A DNA stretch of 64,000 nt from Brucella pseudogrignonensis (GTDB lineage: Bacteria > Pseudomonadota > Alphaproteobacteria > Rhizobiales > Rhizobiaceae): assembly GCF_032190615.1 (NCBI RefSeq), contig NZ_JAVLAT010000001.1, positions 558,001 through 622,000 of the forward strand. The letters run 5' to 3'. Within the stretch, counting starts at the first letter, position 1, and the number at the start of each line of letters is the position of its first letter. This document shows positions 37,787-47,660 of the stretch, in pieces. The notes under the pieces are model-generated. The model searched no databases, had not been told where the DNA came from, and saw nothing but the letters and a program-made list of their open reading frames with translations. A program made the translations under genes and the position numbers.

Positions 37787-39643
37787 TCAGTTTACCAGCT
37801 CTGGTTCGCTCTGGTCATCAAAACCAAGGAAGCCACCCGACTGACGCGCCCACAATCCAGCATAAATGCCGCCGAGCGCAACAAGTTCCTCATGCGTGCC
37901 ATCTTCGACAATTTGGCCCTTGTCCATCACAACGAGACGATCAAGAGCCGCAATAGTGGAAAGGCGATGCGCAATCGCGATAACCGTCTTGCCTTCCATC
38001 AAGGTGTTGAGACTGTCCTGAATGGCTGCCTCCACTTCCGAGTCGAGCGCAGAGGTTGCCTCATCCAGAATAAGGATAGGCGCATCTTTGAGCATCACGC
38101 GGGCAATCGCGATACGCTGACGCTGACCACCGGAAAGCTTCACCCCGCGCTCGCCGACATGCGCATCCAGTCCGCGCCGACCTTTGGCATCGGTCAGCAA
38201 CGGAATAAACTGGTCAGCCTGTGCCAAGCGAATGGCCCGCTCAACCATTTCATCCGTCGCATCCGGGCGCCCATACATGATATTTTCGCGCACCGAACGA
38301 TGAAGCAACGAGGTATCCTGGGTCACCATACCGATGCTTGCGCGAAGGGAATCCTGCGTCACTTTTGAAATATCCTGACCGTCAATCAGAATACGCCCCT
38401 TCTCGAGATCGTAGAAACGCAGCAACAGATTGACCAGCGTCGATTTACCCGCACCCGAACGCCCCACAAGTCCGATCTTCTGACCCGCCTTAACGTCAAG
38501 GGACAAACCTTCGATGACGCCTTTGCCTTTGCCGTAATGGAAACCGATCTTGTCGAAATCCAGTGCACCCTTCGTCACATGCAGCACAGGCGCGTTCGGA
38601 ACATCGACAACATTATGAGCACGCGAGATCGTCGTTATGCCGTCTTCCACCGTGCCTATATTTTCAAACAGCGCAGACATCTCCCACATGATCCACTGCG
38701 ACATGCCGTTCAGGCGCAGCACAAGGCCAATACCCACAGCCACAGCACCAACAGAGATTGAGGCGTTCATCCAGAGATTGATGCCGATCAAACCCACCGC
38801 GAACAGCAGAATGCAATTCGACAGATAGAGCGTGAAGTGGAACATCGTAATCATGCGCATCTGGCGATGCACAGTACCCAGAAAGCCATCAAGGCTTTCT
38901 TTGACATATGACTCTTCTCGGCTTGAATGCGAGAACAGCTTTACGGTCGCTATGTTGGTATAGCTATCAACAATGCGCCCCGTCATGGACGAACGCGCAT
39001 CCGCCTGCTGCTCTGAAATCACCCGCAGCCGCGGAATGAAATAACGAAGCAGGATCAGATACACCACAAGCCAAACCGCAAACGGGATCATCAGAACAAT
39101 ATCGGCTGATGCCGCAATAAACAGGGTACCGGCAAAATAGACGATCACGTAATTGAGCACGTCCAGCAGCTTCATCACTGTTTCACGAACGGCGAGTGCT
39201 GTCTGCATCAGCTTGGTCGAGATACGCCCCGCAAACTCGTCCTGAAAGAAAGACATCGACTGACGGATCAGATAGCGGTGCATCAGCCAGCGCACACGCA
39301 TCGGATAATTGCCAAGCAATGTCTGGTGAATAAGCAGCGAGTGGATCAACACGACACCCGGCAGAATAACCAGCACAACGCCCGCTATCAGCGAAAGCCG
39401 CCAGCCTTCATTGCTTAGAAATGTCTCGCGCGACTGGTGCGAAAGCCAGTCAACAATATTGCCCATGAAGGCAAACAGCGACACTTCGATAATCGCGATC
39501 AGCGTCGTAAAAATTGCCATGCCGATAATCCATGGCCATGAGCCACGGGTATAATACATGCAGAAGGCAACAAGCCCACGCGGAGGCTCGCGAGGCGGTT
39601 CTTCGGGATAAGCGTCGAGTCGTTTTTCAAACCATGTAAACAT
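37787..39643 (-). CDS. ABC exporter half-transporter (permease-ATPase), copy 1
   Basis: This 618-residue paralogue of the next gene has a permease domain (about residues 30-330) and an ATPase domain: Walker A VGRSGAGKSTLVNLLLRFYD, signature KLSGGQRQRIAIARVMLKDAP, Walker B ILILDEATSALDSE and IAIAHRLST. The start follows GAGGCGCC. The last 200 residues are far more alike than the permeases, suggesting an old duplication with constrained ATPases. Both ATPase sites look complete. Substrate unknown. Confidence 0.92.
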   Translation of the reverse strand: MFTWFEKRLDAYPEEPPREPPRGLVAFCMYYTRGSWPWIIGMAIFTTLIAIIEVSLFAFMGNIVDWLSHQSRETFLSNEGWRLSLIAGVVLVILPGVVLIHSLLIHQTLLGNYPMRVRWLMHRYLIRQSMSFFQDEFAGRISTKLMQTALAVRETVMKLLDVLNYVIVYFAGTLFIAASADIVLMIPFAVWLVVYLILLRYFIPRLRVISEQQADARSSMTGRIVDSYTNIATVKLFSHSSREESYVKESLDGFLGTVHRQMRMITMFHFTLYLSNCILLFAVGLIGINLWMNASISVGAVAVGIGLVLRLNGMSQWIMWEMSALFENIGTVEDGITTISRAHNVVDVPNAPVLHVTKGALDFDKIGFHYGKGKGVIEGLSLDVKAGQKIGLVGRSGAGKSTLVNLLLRFYDLEKGRILIDGQDISKVTQDSLRASIGMVTQDTSLLHRSVRENIMYGRPDATDEMVERAIRLAQADQFIPLLTDAKGRRGLDAHVGERGVKLSGGQRQRIAIARVMLKDAPILILDEATSALDSEVEAAIQDSLNTLMEGKTVIAIAHRLSTIAALDRLVVMDKGQIVEDGTHEELVALGGIYAGLWARQSGGFLGFDDQSEPELVN

Positions 39644-39827
39644 GGCGCCTCTTTTACTTGCACCCTATAAAATATGGAAGACAACAACAGGAACAAAAAG
39701 GGAATATTTTTGTGATGTGTGGATAGACCGTATTCCCCGCACGTTACTGAGCAGAGATATGTTGATGCGAGCGTTTCGGCTGAGCTCTACTCTTGCAGCC
39801 TGCCGATTTGTGCGTTACCCGGCTTGT

Positions 39828-40307
39828 ATGGATCTGCGCATCGCTCTTTACCAGCCCGACATTCCCGGCAATACCGGAACAATTCTGCGCATGGCCGCAT
39901 GCCTCGGCTTCGCGGTGGACCTGATCGAGCCTGCTGGCTTCGACGTCTCCGACCGATCGTTAAAACGCGCTGGCATGGATTATCTGGAACAGGCAGCCCT
40001 CACCCGCCACGCCAACTGGCAGCAGTTCAATGACTGGCGCCTTCAGTCAGGCAAACGACTGGTACTGCTATCCACCAAGGCAGCTGTTCCCTACACGACT
40101 TATGAGTTTCAGGAGAATGACATCCTCCTGTTTGGACGGGAGTCTGCAGGCGTTCCAGACAGCATTCAGGACATCGCCGATGCGCGGCTGATCATCCCGA
40201 TGGTACCGGGTGCGCGCTCCCTCAATCTTGCGGTTTCTGTTGCACTCACAGCAGGCGAAGCTATGCGCCAGAGAAATCTCAAAAGCGATTCTTTTTCAAT
40301 CCCATAA
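39828..40307 (+). CDS. trmL: tRNA (cytidine(34)-2'-O)-methyltransferase TrmL
   Basis: This 159-residue SPOUT-class enzyme methylates the wobble base of tRNA-Leu. It shows ALYQPDIPGNTGTILRMAACLGFAVDLIEPAGFD, then LLFGRESAGVP and the knot motif IPMVPGARSLNLAVSVALTAGEAMRQ. The family start MDLRIALYQPDIPGN fixes ATG 39828; the open frame to 39642 is not part of the protein. It is divergent from the ABC pair. Confidence 0.94.
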   Translation: MDLRIALYQPDIPGNTGTILRMAACLGFAVDLIEPAGFDVSDRSLKRAGMDYLEQAALTRHANWQQFNDWRLQSGKRLVLLSTKAAVPYTTYEFQENDILLFGRESAGVPDSIQDIADARLIIPMVPGARSLNLAVSVALTAGEAMRQRNLKSDSFSIP

Positions 40308-40413
40308 GAGATGAAGCGGAATCAGTTCCCGAAGCAGATTTGAATGCGCCGCAATCTTGCCGGCAGCACAGAATAAATAATTCCAATATCCGGCCAGAAA
40401 GGTTCTATCTCCA

Positions 40414-41451
40414 GTGAAACCATCGTTCCGTAATTCCATTCTTTCAGCTTCGCTTCTTGCGACCTCACTCGCTGCACCCGCATTGGCACAAGCTTCCGAG
40501 ACCATTGCGCCAAAGGTCATGGTCATCACCATGTTTGGCGAAGAAGCAAAGCCATGGCTGGAGGGTGAAAAGTTCACGCAAAAGATCAAGCTTGCAGGTC
40601 TAAGCCCTGAATATCCTGAGATCGATTGCACGGCGGAAGGCCTCTGCCACATGACAACGGCCATGGGCTTTGCCAATGCCGCAAGTGCAGTTGCTGCCAT
40701 GGCGCTGAGCGATAAGCTTGACCTCAAGCACACCTATTTCCTGATTGCTGGCATTGCAGGCGTTGATCCAAAACACGGCACGCTTGGTTCTGCGCATTGG
40801 GCGAAATACGCCGTCGACGCCAACCTCAACCATCGCATTGATATTCGTGAAGCCCCGGAGGGCTGGCCAACAGACTTCTTCGGACTTGGCGCATCGAAGC
40901 CGGGTGAAAAGCCAAAATGGGCGGCTGGCACGGAAGTCTTTGAACTCAATGGCAAGCTTGCCGATTACGCGCTCAAAACAACCAAAGGCGTTGAGCTTCT
41001 CGACAGCGATGATGCGAAGGAATATCGCAAGCATTACACGCAAGAAGCTGCAACCAGCGCACCAAAAGTCACGATCTGCGACACCGCATCGGCTGACACC
41101 TACTGGCACGGCACCAAGCTTGCTGAGGCAACCGAACAGTGGACCAAGCTCTTGACAGATGGCAAGGGCGAATACTGCACCTCGCAGATGGAAGACAATG
41201 CCACGCTGACCGCGCTCAAACGCGCAGGTGATGCAGGCAAGCTCGACTTCAATCGCGTTGCACTTCTGCGCACCTCTTCTAACTTTGATCGTCAGGGTAA
41301 AGACCAGACAGCATCCGAGTCACTCGCTGCAAAATCGGGTGGTTTCCCACTCGCAACGACCAATGCCTATCGCGTTGGCAAGACCTATGCTGACAGCATC
41401 ATCAAGGATTGGAAGTCTTGGGAACAGGCACCGCAGACTGACGCCAAGTAA
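40414..41451 (+). CDS. Purine nucleoside permease (NUP family)
   Basis: The 345-residue protein has a signal peptide (ASLLATSLAAPALAQA) and a NUP domain: KVMVITMFGEEAKPWLEGEKFTQ, GLCHMTTAMGFANAASAVAAM, and FLIAGIAGVDPKHGTLGSAHWAKYAVD. NUP proteins were linked to purine nucleoside uptake in Candida, but the fold is close to nucleoside phosphorylases. The bacterial role, probably periplasmic nucleoside handling, is inferred. The start codon is GTG. A terminator follows. Confidence 0.85.
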   Translation: MKPSFRNSILSASLLATSLAAPALAQASETIAPKVMVITMFGEEAKPWLEGEKFTQKIKLAGLSPEYPEIDCTAEGLCHMTTAMGFANAASAVAAMALSDKLDLKHTYFLIAGIAGVDPKHGTLGSAHWAKYAVDANLNHRIDIREAPEGWPTDFFGLGASKPGEKPKWAAGTEVFELNGKLADYALKTTKGVELLDSDDAKEYRKHYTQEAATSAPKVTICDTASADTYWHGTKLAEATEQWTKLLTDGKGEYCTSQMEDNATLTALKRAGDAGKLDFNRVALLRTSSNFDRQGKDQTASESLAAKSGGFPLATTNAYRVGKTYADSIIKDWKSWEQAPQTDAK

Positions 41452-41480
41452 GCCTGTAATGCTATAACGACTCAAAAATC

Positions 41481-41514
41481 AAAGCGCCTTTCGATCACAT
41501 CGGAAGGCGCTTTT
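41481..41514 (+). terminator. Terminator after the nucleoside permease gene
   Basis: AAAGCGCCTT pairs with AAGGCGCTTT across a loop of about 13 bases and is followed by a short T run. Confidence 0.85.
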
Positions 41515-41520
41515 ATGGGA

Positions 41521-41563
41521 GCGCATCCCGAAAAGTGCGAAACGGTTTTCGGATAAAATGCGT
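41521..41563. repeat. Palindromic intergenic repeat, copy B
   Basis: This unit has outer arms GCGCAT/ATGCG and inner arms CCGAAAA/TTTTCGG around GTGCGAAACGG. It is a diverged member of the same palindromic family as the units at 31.0 and 63.8 kb. It lies just past a terminator in a 178-bp intergenic gap. Confidence 0.65.
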
Positions 41564-41629
41564 GCTATCGCAAAAGGGCTATTCTGAATCCTGTTTCAAC
41601 GACTTAGCGACGGAAATTGAATCAGTTCT

Positions 41630-41890
41630 CTAATCCGATGTCGGCAACCGTCGCATTGTGAATTCGATCACATCATCGGGACGCTCGCACCAGCTCTCGA
41701 TTTCCGTCCAATAGGCTGCTTTCGGAAAACTCTCGAACCATTCACGTGCTTTATCGCGCGCCGCCTGTCGTGGCAAGGCAAATGTCTCCCGGACAAAGCC
41801 ATCACGCGGGAGTCGGCTTTTGTTCGCACGGCCTTTTTCAAGCTGCTTGCGCAAGCCTTCAAGCGGCGGTTTGGGCGGTGATGCGTTCAT
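41630..41890 (-). CDS. Small conserved-looking protein of unknown function
   Basis: The 86-residue basic protein starts MNASPPKPPLEGLRKQLEKGRANKSRLPRDGFVRETF and contains AAYWTEIESWCERPDDVIEFTMRRL. It has a strong ribosome binding site (GGGAGG) seven bases before ATG, which supports real coding. It has no signal peptide or membrane helix. I recall similar short proteins in Rhizobiales but no function. Confidence 0.65.
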   Translation of the reverse strand: MNASPPKPPLEGLRKQLEKGRANKSRLPRDGFVRETFALPRQAARDKAREWFESFPKAAYWTEIESWCERPDDVIEFTMRRLPTSD

Positions 41891-42079
41891 GCAATTGCCT
41901 CCCTGTTAGGGACGTTATGATCCCGTAAGGACTTAAGATAGGCAAGCAACATGCTGATGACGAGTCTTTTCTTGGGGAGAGGAAATTGCCCCTGCCACTC
42001 ATCTTGTCTTCGCGCTATGCCAGCGCACAGGACTTTGCTAAGTCTCTTTTCTATAAAACGATGACGATACATTGCGTAA

Positions 42080-43006
<927 letters not shown>

Positions 43007-43015
43007 CACTCCAAT

Positions 43016-43044
43016 AAAAAAGGCCGGATCATCCGGCCTTTTTT
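43016..43044. terminator. Bidirectional terminator between hemF and the LpxO-like gene
   Basis: The stem AAAAAGGCCGGAT/ATCCGGCCTTTTT is perfect, with A and T runs on both sides, between two convergent genes. Confidence 0.93.
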
Positions 43045-43046
43045 AT

Positions 43047-43883
43047 TTACGCTTTTGGCTGATTGCGAAGCTTCTCAGCCTGCGCATAAAACTTCTTTTC
43101 CCATTCATTGTGGTTATCCAGCCCTTCTTTGATGAAGGGGGTGAAGATCGCCAAATTCATCAGCGCCCAGTTGACGAAACGGGCCGGGAATTTCAGCGGC
43201 TTCACAAAGTCGACGAACAACACCACACGCGTATGCTCGGTGTGATTCCATGCTTCATGCTCATAGGCATCGTCGAAAATCAGAACCTTGCCTTCCTGCC
43301 AATGGCAGATCTGCTTATCCACGCGGATCGCAAGCTTGTCAGCCGGCTCCGGTACGATCATGCCCATATGCAGGCGGAGTACGCCATTATAAGGACCACG
43401 ATGCGGCGGCAGATGCTTGCCCGGCTCGAAGATTGAAAACATGGCAGTCGTCAGACCCGGAATATGCTGCACCGCATTCCACGTGTTGGGACAGGCCTTG
43501 ATGTTCTGTTCCGACTTCACCCCAAAGCCCAGCAGGAAGAATGTCTTCCAGTGATTGTCGGTCGAGATCGTCTTCACGTCTGACGAAATATCCTGAAACG
43601 ATGGCAGTTCGCTCTGACGCAGCAACACCTTTTCCAGCTCCGCACGGATTGCCGGATAGGCCTTCTCAACCTCAGCCGCCCACGGGAATGTCGCATTGTC
43701 ATAAACTGGCGGATTGCCAAGCTTGGCATACTTCAGATTAAGGCGCTCTGCCCATGCAACAATGCCCATGAAAAAACGCGTTACCGCACCCGGCCGCTCC
43801 ATTGGCGCAATGCCTTGCGTGCCAAAATTTTGCTTGGGATCAGAAGAAGCATTCTGCGAAATCGAAGGATCAGGATTGGACAT
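43047..43883 (-). CDS. Aspartyl/asparaginyl beta-hydroxylase family, LpxO-like
   Basis: The 278-residue protein has a cupin-type 2-oxoglutarate/iron oxygenase domain. The iron site is HLPPHRGPYNGVLRLHMGMIVP followed by FDDAYEHEAWNHTEHTRVVLFVDF. Flanking hydrophobic stretches near residues 32-45 and 235-250 suggest membrane association, as in LpxO, which 2-hydroxylates lipid A fatty acids. A lipid target is therefore likely but not shown. No clear ribosome binding site precedes the start. Confidence 0.85.
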   Translation of the reverse strand: MSNPDPSISQNASSDPKQNFGTQGIAPMERPGAVTRFFMGIVAWAERLNLKYAKLGNPPVYDNATFPWAAEVEKAYPAIRAELEKVLLRQSELPSFQDISSDVKTISTDNHWKTFFLLGFGVKSEQNIKACPNTWNAVQHIPGLTTAMFSIFEPGKHLPPHRGPYNGVLRLHMGMIVPEPADKLAIRVDKQICHWQEGKVLIFDDAYEHEAWNHTEHTRVVLFVDFVKPLKFPARFVNWALMNLAIFTPFIKEGLDNHNEWEKKFYAQAEKLRNQPKA

Positions 43884-43960
43884 GCCAAGACACTTTCAAA
43901 ACAAAACTAAAAAACGTTCAGCCATAATCTAATGAAACCATTGCTGAATTTTACAAGTCA

Positions 43961-45232
43961 TCAGCCGTTCATTTTATTGAGATCAAGTTTGTCCAGAAGC
44001 GTTTCGCGGTCAAGACTAAAACCGGAGTCAATCCATAAAGTTTCGAGGTTGCGCAGCACTTCACCGAGCCCCGGACCTTTTTCAATGCCAAGTTCCAGAA
44101 GGTCGCTACCCGTCACCGGAAACACCAGCGGCTGATATTTTTGCGTCAAATCCAGCAGCCGTGAATAGCCACCCGCGCGGATCATCGCTTCATCGCTGGT
44201 GGCCGCTTCCTGACGAGCCGATGCATAAGAAAGCCGGATGCGGTCCTGTATCGCCTGCGAACTGCCGCGATAAATAAGTTTCTTCAAAGCCTGCTCAGAA
44301 GTCTCCGACTTAACTGCGTCCGCTCGCGCCCATGCTTCAAGCCGTGCACGCTCGGCATTCGACATTTTCAGTCGCTTGCCCAGTTCCGACATGCGTGCCA
44401 CATCCGGCGGCACCATGCTTTCGAGCCGCAACAGCGCGTCAACCGGCCAGCCAAGATCAGCTTCCGTGCGCACCAGGCCATGAATAGCATCAATACCCCA
44501 TTTTTCGCTTTCCGGCAGAATGGCGCTCAGTACACCCGACTGTCGCATCCAGAGCAGTGCGCGCGAGGGATCAGGTGCAGCCAGAAGCTTTTTAAGTTCC
44601 GACCAGACACGCTCAGCCGACAGCTGATCGAGGCCATCTTTCAGCCGTGCGCTGGCACGCAGACCCTCCGTTTCGGGACGCCCTGTTCCGTACCAGGCAA
44701 AGAAGCGGAAAAAGCGAAGAATGCGAAGATAGTCTTCACGGATACGTTCTTCCGCATCTCCGATAAAGCGCAAGGTTTTCGTTTCAATATCGGCAAGACC
44801 GCCGACATAATCGATCACATCGCCATTCGCCGTTGCATAAAGCGCATTGATGGTGAAATCACGCCGCTCGGCATCCGCTTTCCAGTCTGTCCCAAAAGCA
44901 ACCTTGGCACGACGGCCATCGGTCTCAACATCTTTGCGCAAAGTCGTGACTTCAAAAGGCTGCCCCTGCACAACGACAGTCACAGTGCCATGCTCAATAC
45001 CGGTCGGCACCGGTTTAAAACCAGCTTCCTTCGCCAGTCGCACTGTCGCGTCCGGCAAATGGGTCGTGGCAAGATCAATATCACTGACAGCTGTTCCAAG
45101 CAGCGTATTGCGCACAGCACCGCCCACCACACGCACTTCGCCACCATCGCGATTAAAAGCGGCGAAAAGCGCCTGCAATGGCTTCGCATGCAGCCACTTG
45201 GCCTTGTCAGAAATATTCACTGTATCGCTCAA
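43961..45232 (-). CDS. cca: CCA tRNA nucleotidyltransferase / poly(A) polymerase family
   Basis: The 423-residue class II nucleotidyltransferase has VRVVGGAVRNTLLGTAVSDIDLATTHLPD with the catalytic DxD. GIEHGTVTVVVQGQPFEVTTLRKDVETDGRRAKVAFG and RRDFTINALYATANGDVIDYVGG follow. It adds or repairs the 3' CCA of tRNAs. A poly(A) polymerase role cannot be excluded from the family alone. Its start overlaps the preceding Nudix gene by four bases, making it the third gene of an operon with DUF1285. Confidence 0.93.
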   Translation of the reverse strand: MSDTVNISDKAKWLHAKPLQALFAAFNRDGGEVRVVGGAVRNTLLGTAVSDIDLATTHLPDATVRLAKEAGFKPVPTGIEHGTVTVVVQGQPFEVTTLRKDVETDGRRAKVAFGTDWKADAERRDFTINALYATANGDVIDYVGGLADIETKTLRFIGDAEERIREDYLRILRFFRFFAWYGTGRPETEGLRASARLKDGLDQLSAERVWSELKKLLAAPDPSRALLWMRQSGVLSAILPESEKWGIDAIHGLVRTEADLGWPVDALLRLESMVPPDVARMSELGKRLKMSNAERARLEAWARADAVKSETSEQALKKLIYRGSSQAIQDRIRLSYASARQEAATSDEAMIRAGGYSRLLDLTQKYQPLVFPVTGSDLLELGIEKGPGLGEVLRNLETLWIDSGFSLDRETLLDKLDLNKMNG

Positions 45233-45858
45233 CGGTAGAGCCTTTCATAAAGTCCGCGAATGATGCCTGCGGTCACGCCCCAGATGAATCGTTCGTGATA
45301 TGGCATAGCGTAATAAAAGCGTTCCTGACCATTAAACAACCGGCTTTCGCGTCGGTGATTGGCCGGATTCATCAGGAATGAAAGTGGCACCTCGAAAATA
45401 TCCGCAACTTCGTCCGGGTTCGGATACACATCAAACGGCGTGTTGACCACTGCCAGAACCGGCGTGATGGAAAAGCCGCTGCCTGTAAGATAGCGCGGCA
45501 TATGTCCGATGATCTCGGCCCGATCAGACACCAGTCCGATTTCCTCATTGGCCTCGCGCAAGGCTGCATTTTCAGCCGTGCCGTCTTCCGGATCGATGGC
45601 ACCGCCTGGAAAGGCAATCTGGCCGGAATGTTTGCGCAGCTTTTCCGTGCGCCGCGTGAGCAGCAGAGTTGCCTCCGGGCCGCGATCCACCACCGGAACC
45701 AACACAGCCGCATCGCGCATTTTTGCCGTTACCATTGATTGCGTGAAGTCAGGATTGAGAGAATGATCGCCCGTCAGATCATCATGATCCGGCGTCCAGT
45801 GACGGACGCGTTGCGCAAAATCATTGGCCGAAAACAAATTTTGCACATGTTCATTCAT
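45229..45858 (-). CDS. Nudix CoA pyrophosphatase
   Basis: The 209-residue protein has the CoA-type Nudix domain: LLTRRTEKLRKHSGQIAFPGGAIDPEDGTAENAALREANEEIGL, which includes the extra LR-x-HSGQ-x-x-FPGG motif of CoA hydrolases. It cleaves CoA or oxidised CoA to phosphopantetheine and 3',5'-ADP. The start lies within the end of the DUF1285 gene (8-base overlap). An upstream frame to 45924 is not part of the family. Confidence 0.9.
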   Translation of the reverse strand: MNEHVQNLFSANDFAQRVRHWTPDHDDLTGDHSLNPDFTQSMVTAKMRDAAVLVPVVDRGPEATLLLTRRTEKLRKHSGQIAFPGGAIDPEDGTAENAALREANEEIGLVSDRAEIIGHMPRYLTGSGFSITPVLAVVNTPFDVYPNPDEVADIFEVPLSFLMNPANHRRESRLFNGQERFYYAMPYHERFIWGVTAGIIRGLYERLYR

Positions 45859-46519
45859 GCAGTGCTGCCTCCAGCGCATCCGAAGGCATAATCGGGAAAA
45901 CCACACCATTCGATCGAACTGCAAACATCGTCACGCCATCAACCTCAATCTCTTCACCCAATGCCACCAGATCGTACATCACTGCACGTCCGACCAGCGC
46001 CTCAAGTCGTCCACGCGCATTGATATAAGGTTTAAGGCCGCCGCTTTCATCATCGATAACAAAGCGCAAAGGATGCTCCGCATCCACCTCCACCACGTCA
46101 CCAACATTGGTGCGGAAAGTCAGTATCTGTGCCTCTCCCTCACCCGAGACCTGCATTTCAACGGCGATAAAATGCGCATCCTCAACCCCAATGCCAATTT
46201 TTTCCACCGGCGTTACAAGATAGGTTTTGCCGTCTTCATCCTTGCGCAGCACGGTCGAAAACAGGCGCACAAGCTGCGGGCGACCAATCGGCGTACCCAT
46301 ATAGAACCATGTTCCATCGGCGCGGATTTCCATATCCAAATCACCGCAAAACGCGGGGTTCCAGCGTTCGACCGGCGGAATCCCACGCTCTTTCGCAGCG
46401 GGTCCACTCGTTGCATCAGCATGGGCACGCGCGATCAGCGCTTCCAGTCCGCCCATATTTTCGGCATCACGCTCAACGCTTTGCGGCGTTTCGTTGCCTT
46501 CGGGGGTGATTTTTATCAT
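45851..46519 (-). CDS. DUF1285 protein
   Basis: The 222-residue soluble protein has PPVERWNPAFCGDLDMEIRADGTWFYMGTPIGRPQLVRLFSTVLRKDEDGKTYLVTPVEKIGI, the typical DUF1285 core. It is the first gene of an operon with the CoA pyrophosphatase and CCA transferase, an order common in Rhizobiales. Its function is unknown. The promoter lies in the 133-bp gap to the divergent moxR gene. Confidence 0.88.
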   Translation of the reverse strand: MIKITPEGNETPQSVERDAENMGGLEALIARAHADATSGPAAKERGIPPVERWNPAFCGDLDMEIRADGTWFYMGTPIGRPQLVRLFSTVLRKDEDGKTYLVTPVEKIGIGVEDAHFIAVEMQVSGEGEAQILTFRTNVGDVVEVDAEHPLRFVIDDESGGLKPYINARGRLEALVGRAVMYDLVALGEEIEVDGVTMFAVRSNGVVFPIMPSDALEAALHE

Positions 46520-46652
46520 CCGACTCGGTTATCCCTGTCCGAATGTGAATTTAACTCTTAAAGTCATGAAATAGTCACCGTTTCGCGGCTTGTCAGCATA
46601 TATAGTGTTTTGAACATTATATTGCAGGTGCGGATATTTTTGCGAGGTCCTT

Positions 46653-47660
46653 ATGAGCGTAGTTGTTAGCCCCGAAATCGCCAATCCCGACCAGATTGTT
46701 GCCGAAGCAGAAGCAGCACTCGCTGACATCGCTCGCATCAAGGAAAATGTCGGAACGGTTATTTTCGGGCAGGAAAGCGTTATCGAACGCACGCTCGTTG
46801 CGATTCTTGCTGGCGGTCATGCGCTGCTCGTCGGCGTTCCGGGCCTTGCGAAAACCAAACTTGTAGAAACACTGGGAACAGTGCTTGGCCTTTCAGGTCA
46901 GCGCATTCAGTTCACGCCCGACCTTATGCCCTCCGATATTATCGGATCGGAAGTGATGGAACAGGATGCCGACGGACGCCGCTCTTTCCGCTATCTCAAA
47001 GGCCCGATTTTCACGCAGCTTCTGATGGCCGATGAAATCAACCGCGCCTCGCCTCGCACGCAGTCTGCTCTTTTGCAGGCGATGCAGGAATATCATGTCA
47101 CCGTTGCCGGTCAGCGCTATGATCTGCCAGCACCGTTTCATGTGCTGGCAACGCAAAACCCGCTGGAGCAGGAAGGCACCTATCCGCTACCCGAAGCCCA
47201 GCTGGACCGCTTCTTGATGCAGATCGATATTCTCTATCCTGAACTCGATGCCGAACGCCGTATCCTGCTCGAAACAACAGGCGTTACTGAGGCAAAGCCG
47301 CATGCGGTTCTTGATGCCGAACGTCTACGCCAAATGCAGGCGCTGGTGCGCCGTATGCCTGTTTCAGAAAGCGTGGTTGATGCAATTCTCAAACTTGTGC
47401 GCTCGGCGCGGCCTGATGCCGATAACGAACATGCGAAAAAGCATATTGCCTGGGGTCCGGGTCCACGTGCAAGTCAGGCGCTGATGCTCTGCGCGCGTGC
47501 ACGTGCTCTTTATGAAGGCCGTCTCGCCCCATCCGTCGATGATGTGAAAGCGCTTGCTGAACCAGTTCTGCAACATCGTATGGCGCTTAATTTTGCAGCG
47601 CGTGCGGATGGAATGCATGTACGTGATATCATCGCCAATCTGGTGAAGGCTGCTGCTTAA
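46653..47660 (+). CDS. MoxR-family AAA ATPase
   Basis: This 335-residue chaperone-like ATPase has Walker A LLVGVPGLAKTKLVETL, Walker B LLMADEINRASPRTQSALLQAMQE, and sensor segment VLATQNPLEQEGTYPLPEAQLDRFLMQI. MoxR ATPases mature partner proteins together with von Willebrand-type proteins. It heads a four-part operon in which each junction overlaps (TAATG, TGATG), the classic MoxR-DUF58-BatA arrangement. Confidence 0.94.
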   Translation: MSVVVSPEIANPDQIVAEAEAALADIARIKENVGTVIFGQESVIERTLVAILAGGHALLVGVPGLAKTKLVETLGTVLGLSGQRIQFTPDLMPSDIIGSEVMEQDADGRRSFRYLKGPIFTQLLMADEINRASPRTQSALLQAMQEYHVTVAGQRYDLPAPFHVLATQNPLEQEGTYPLPEAQLDRFLMQIDILYPELDAERRILLETTGVTEAKPHAVLDAERLRQMQALVRRMPVSESVVDAILKLVRSARPDADNEHAKKHIAWGPGPRASQALMLCARARALYEGRLAPSVDDVKALAEPVLQHRMALNFAARADGMHVRDIIANLVKAAA

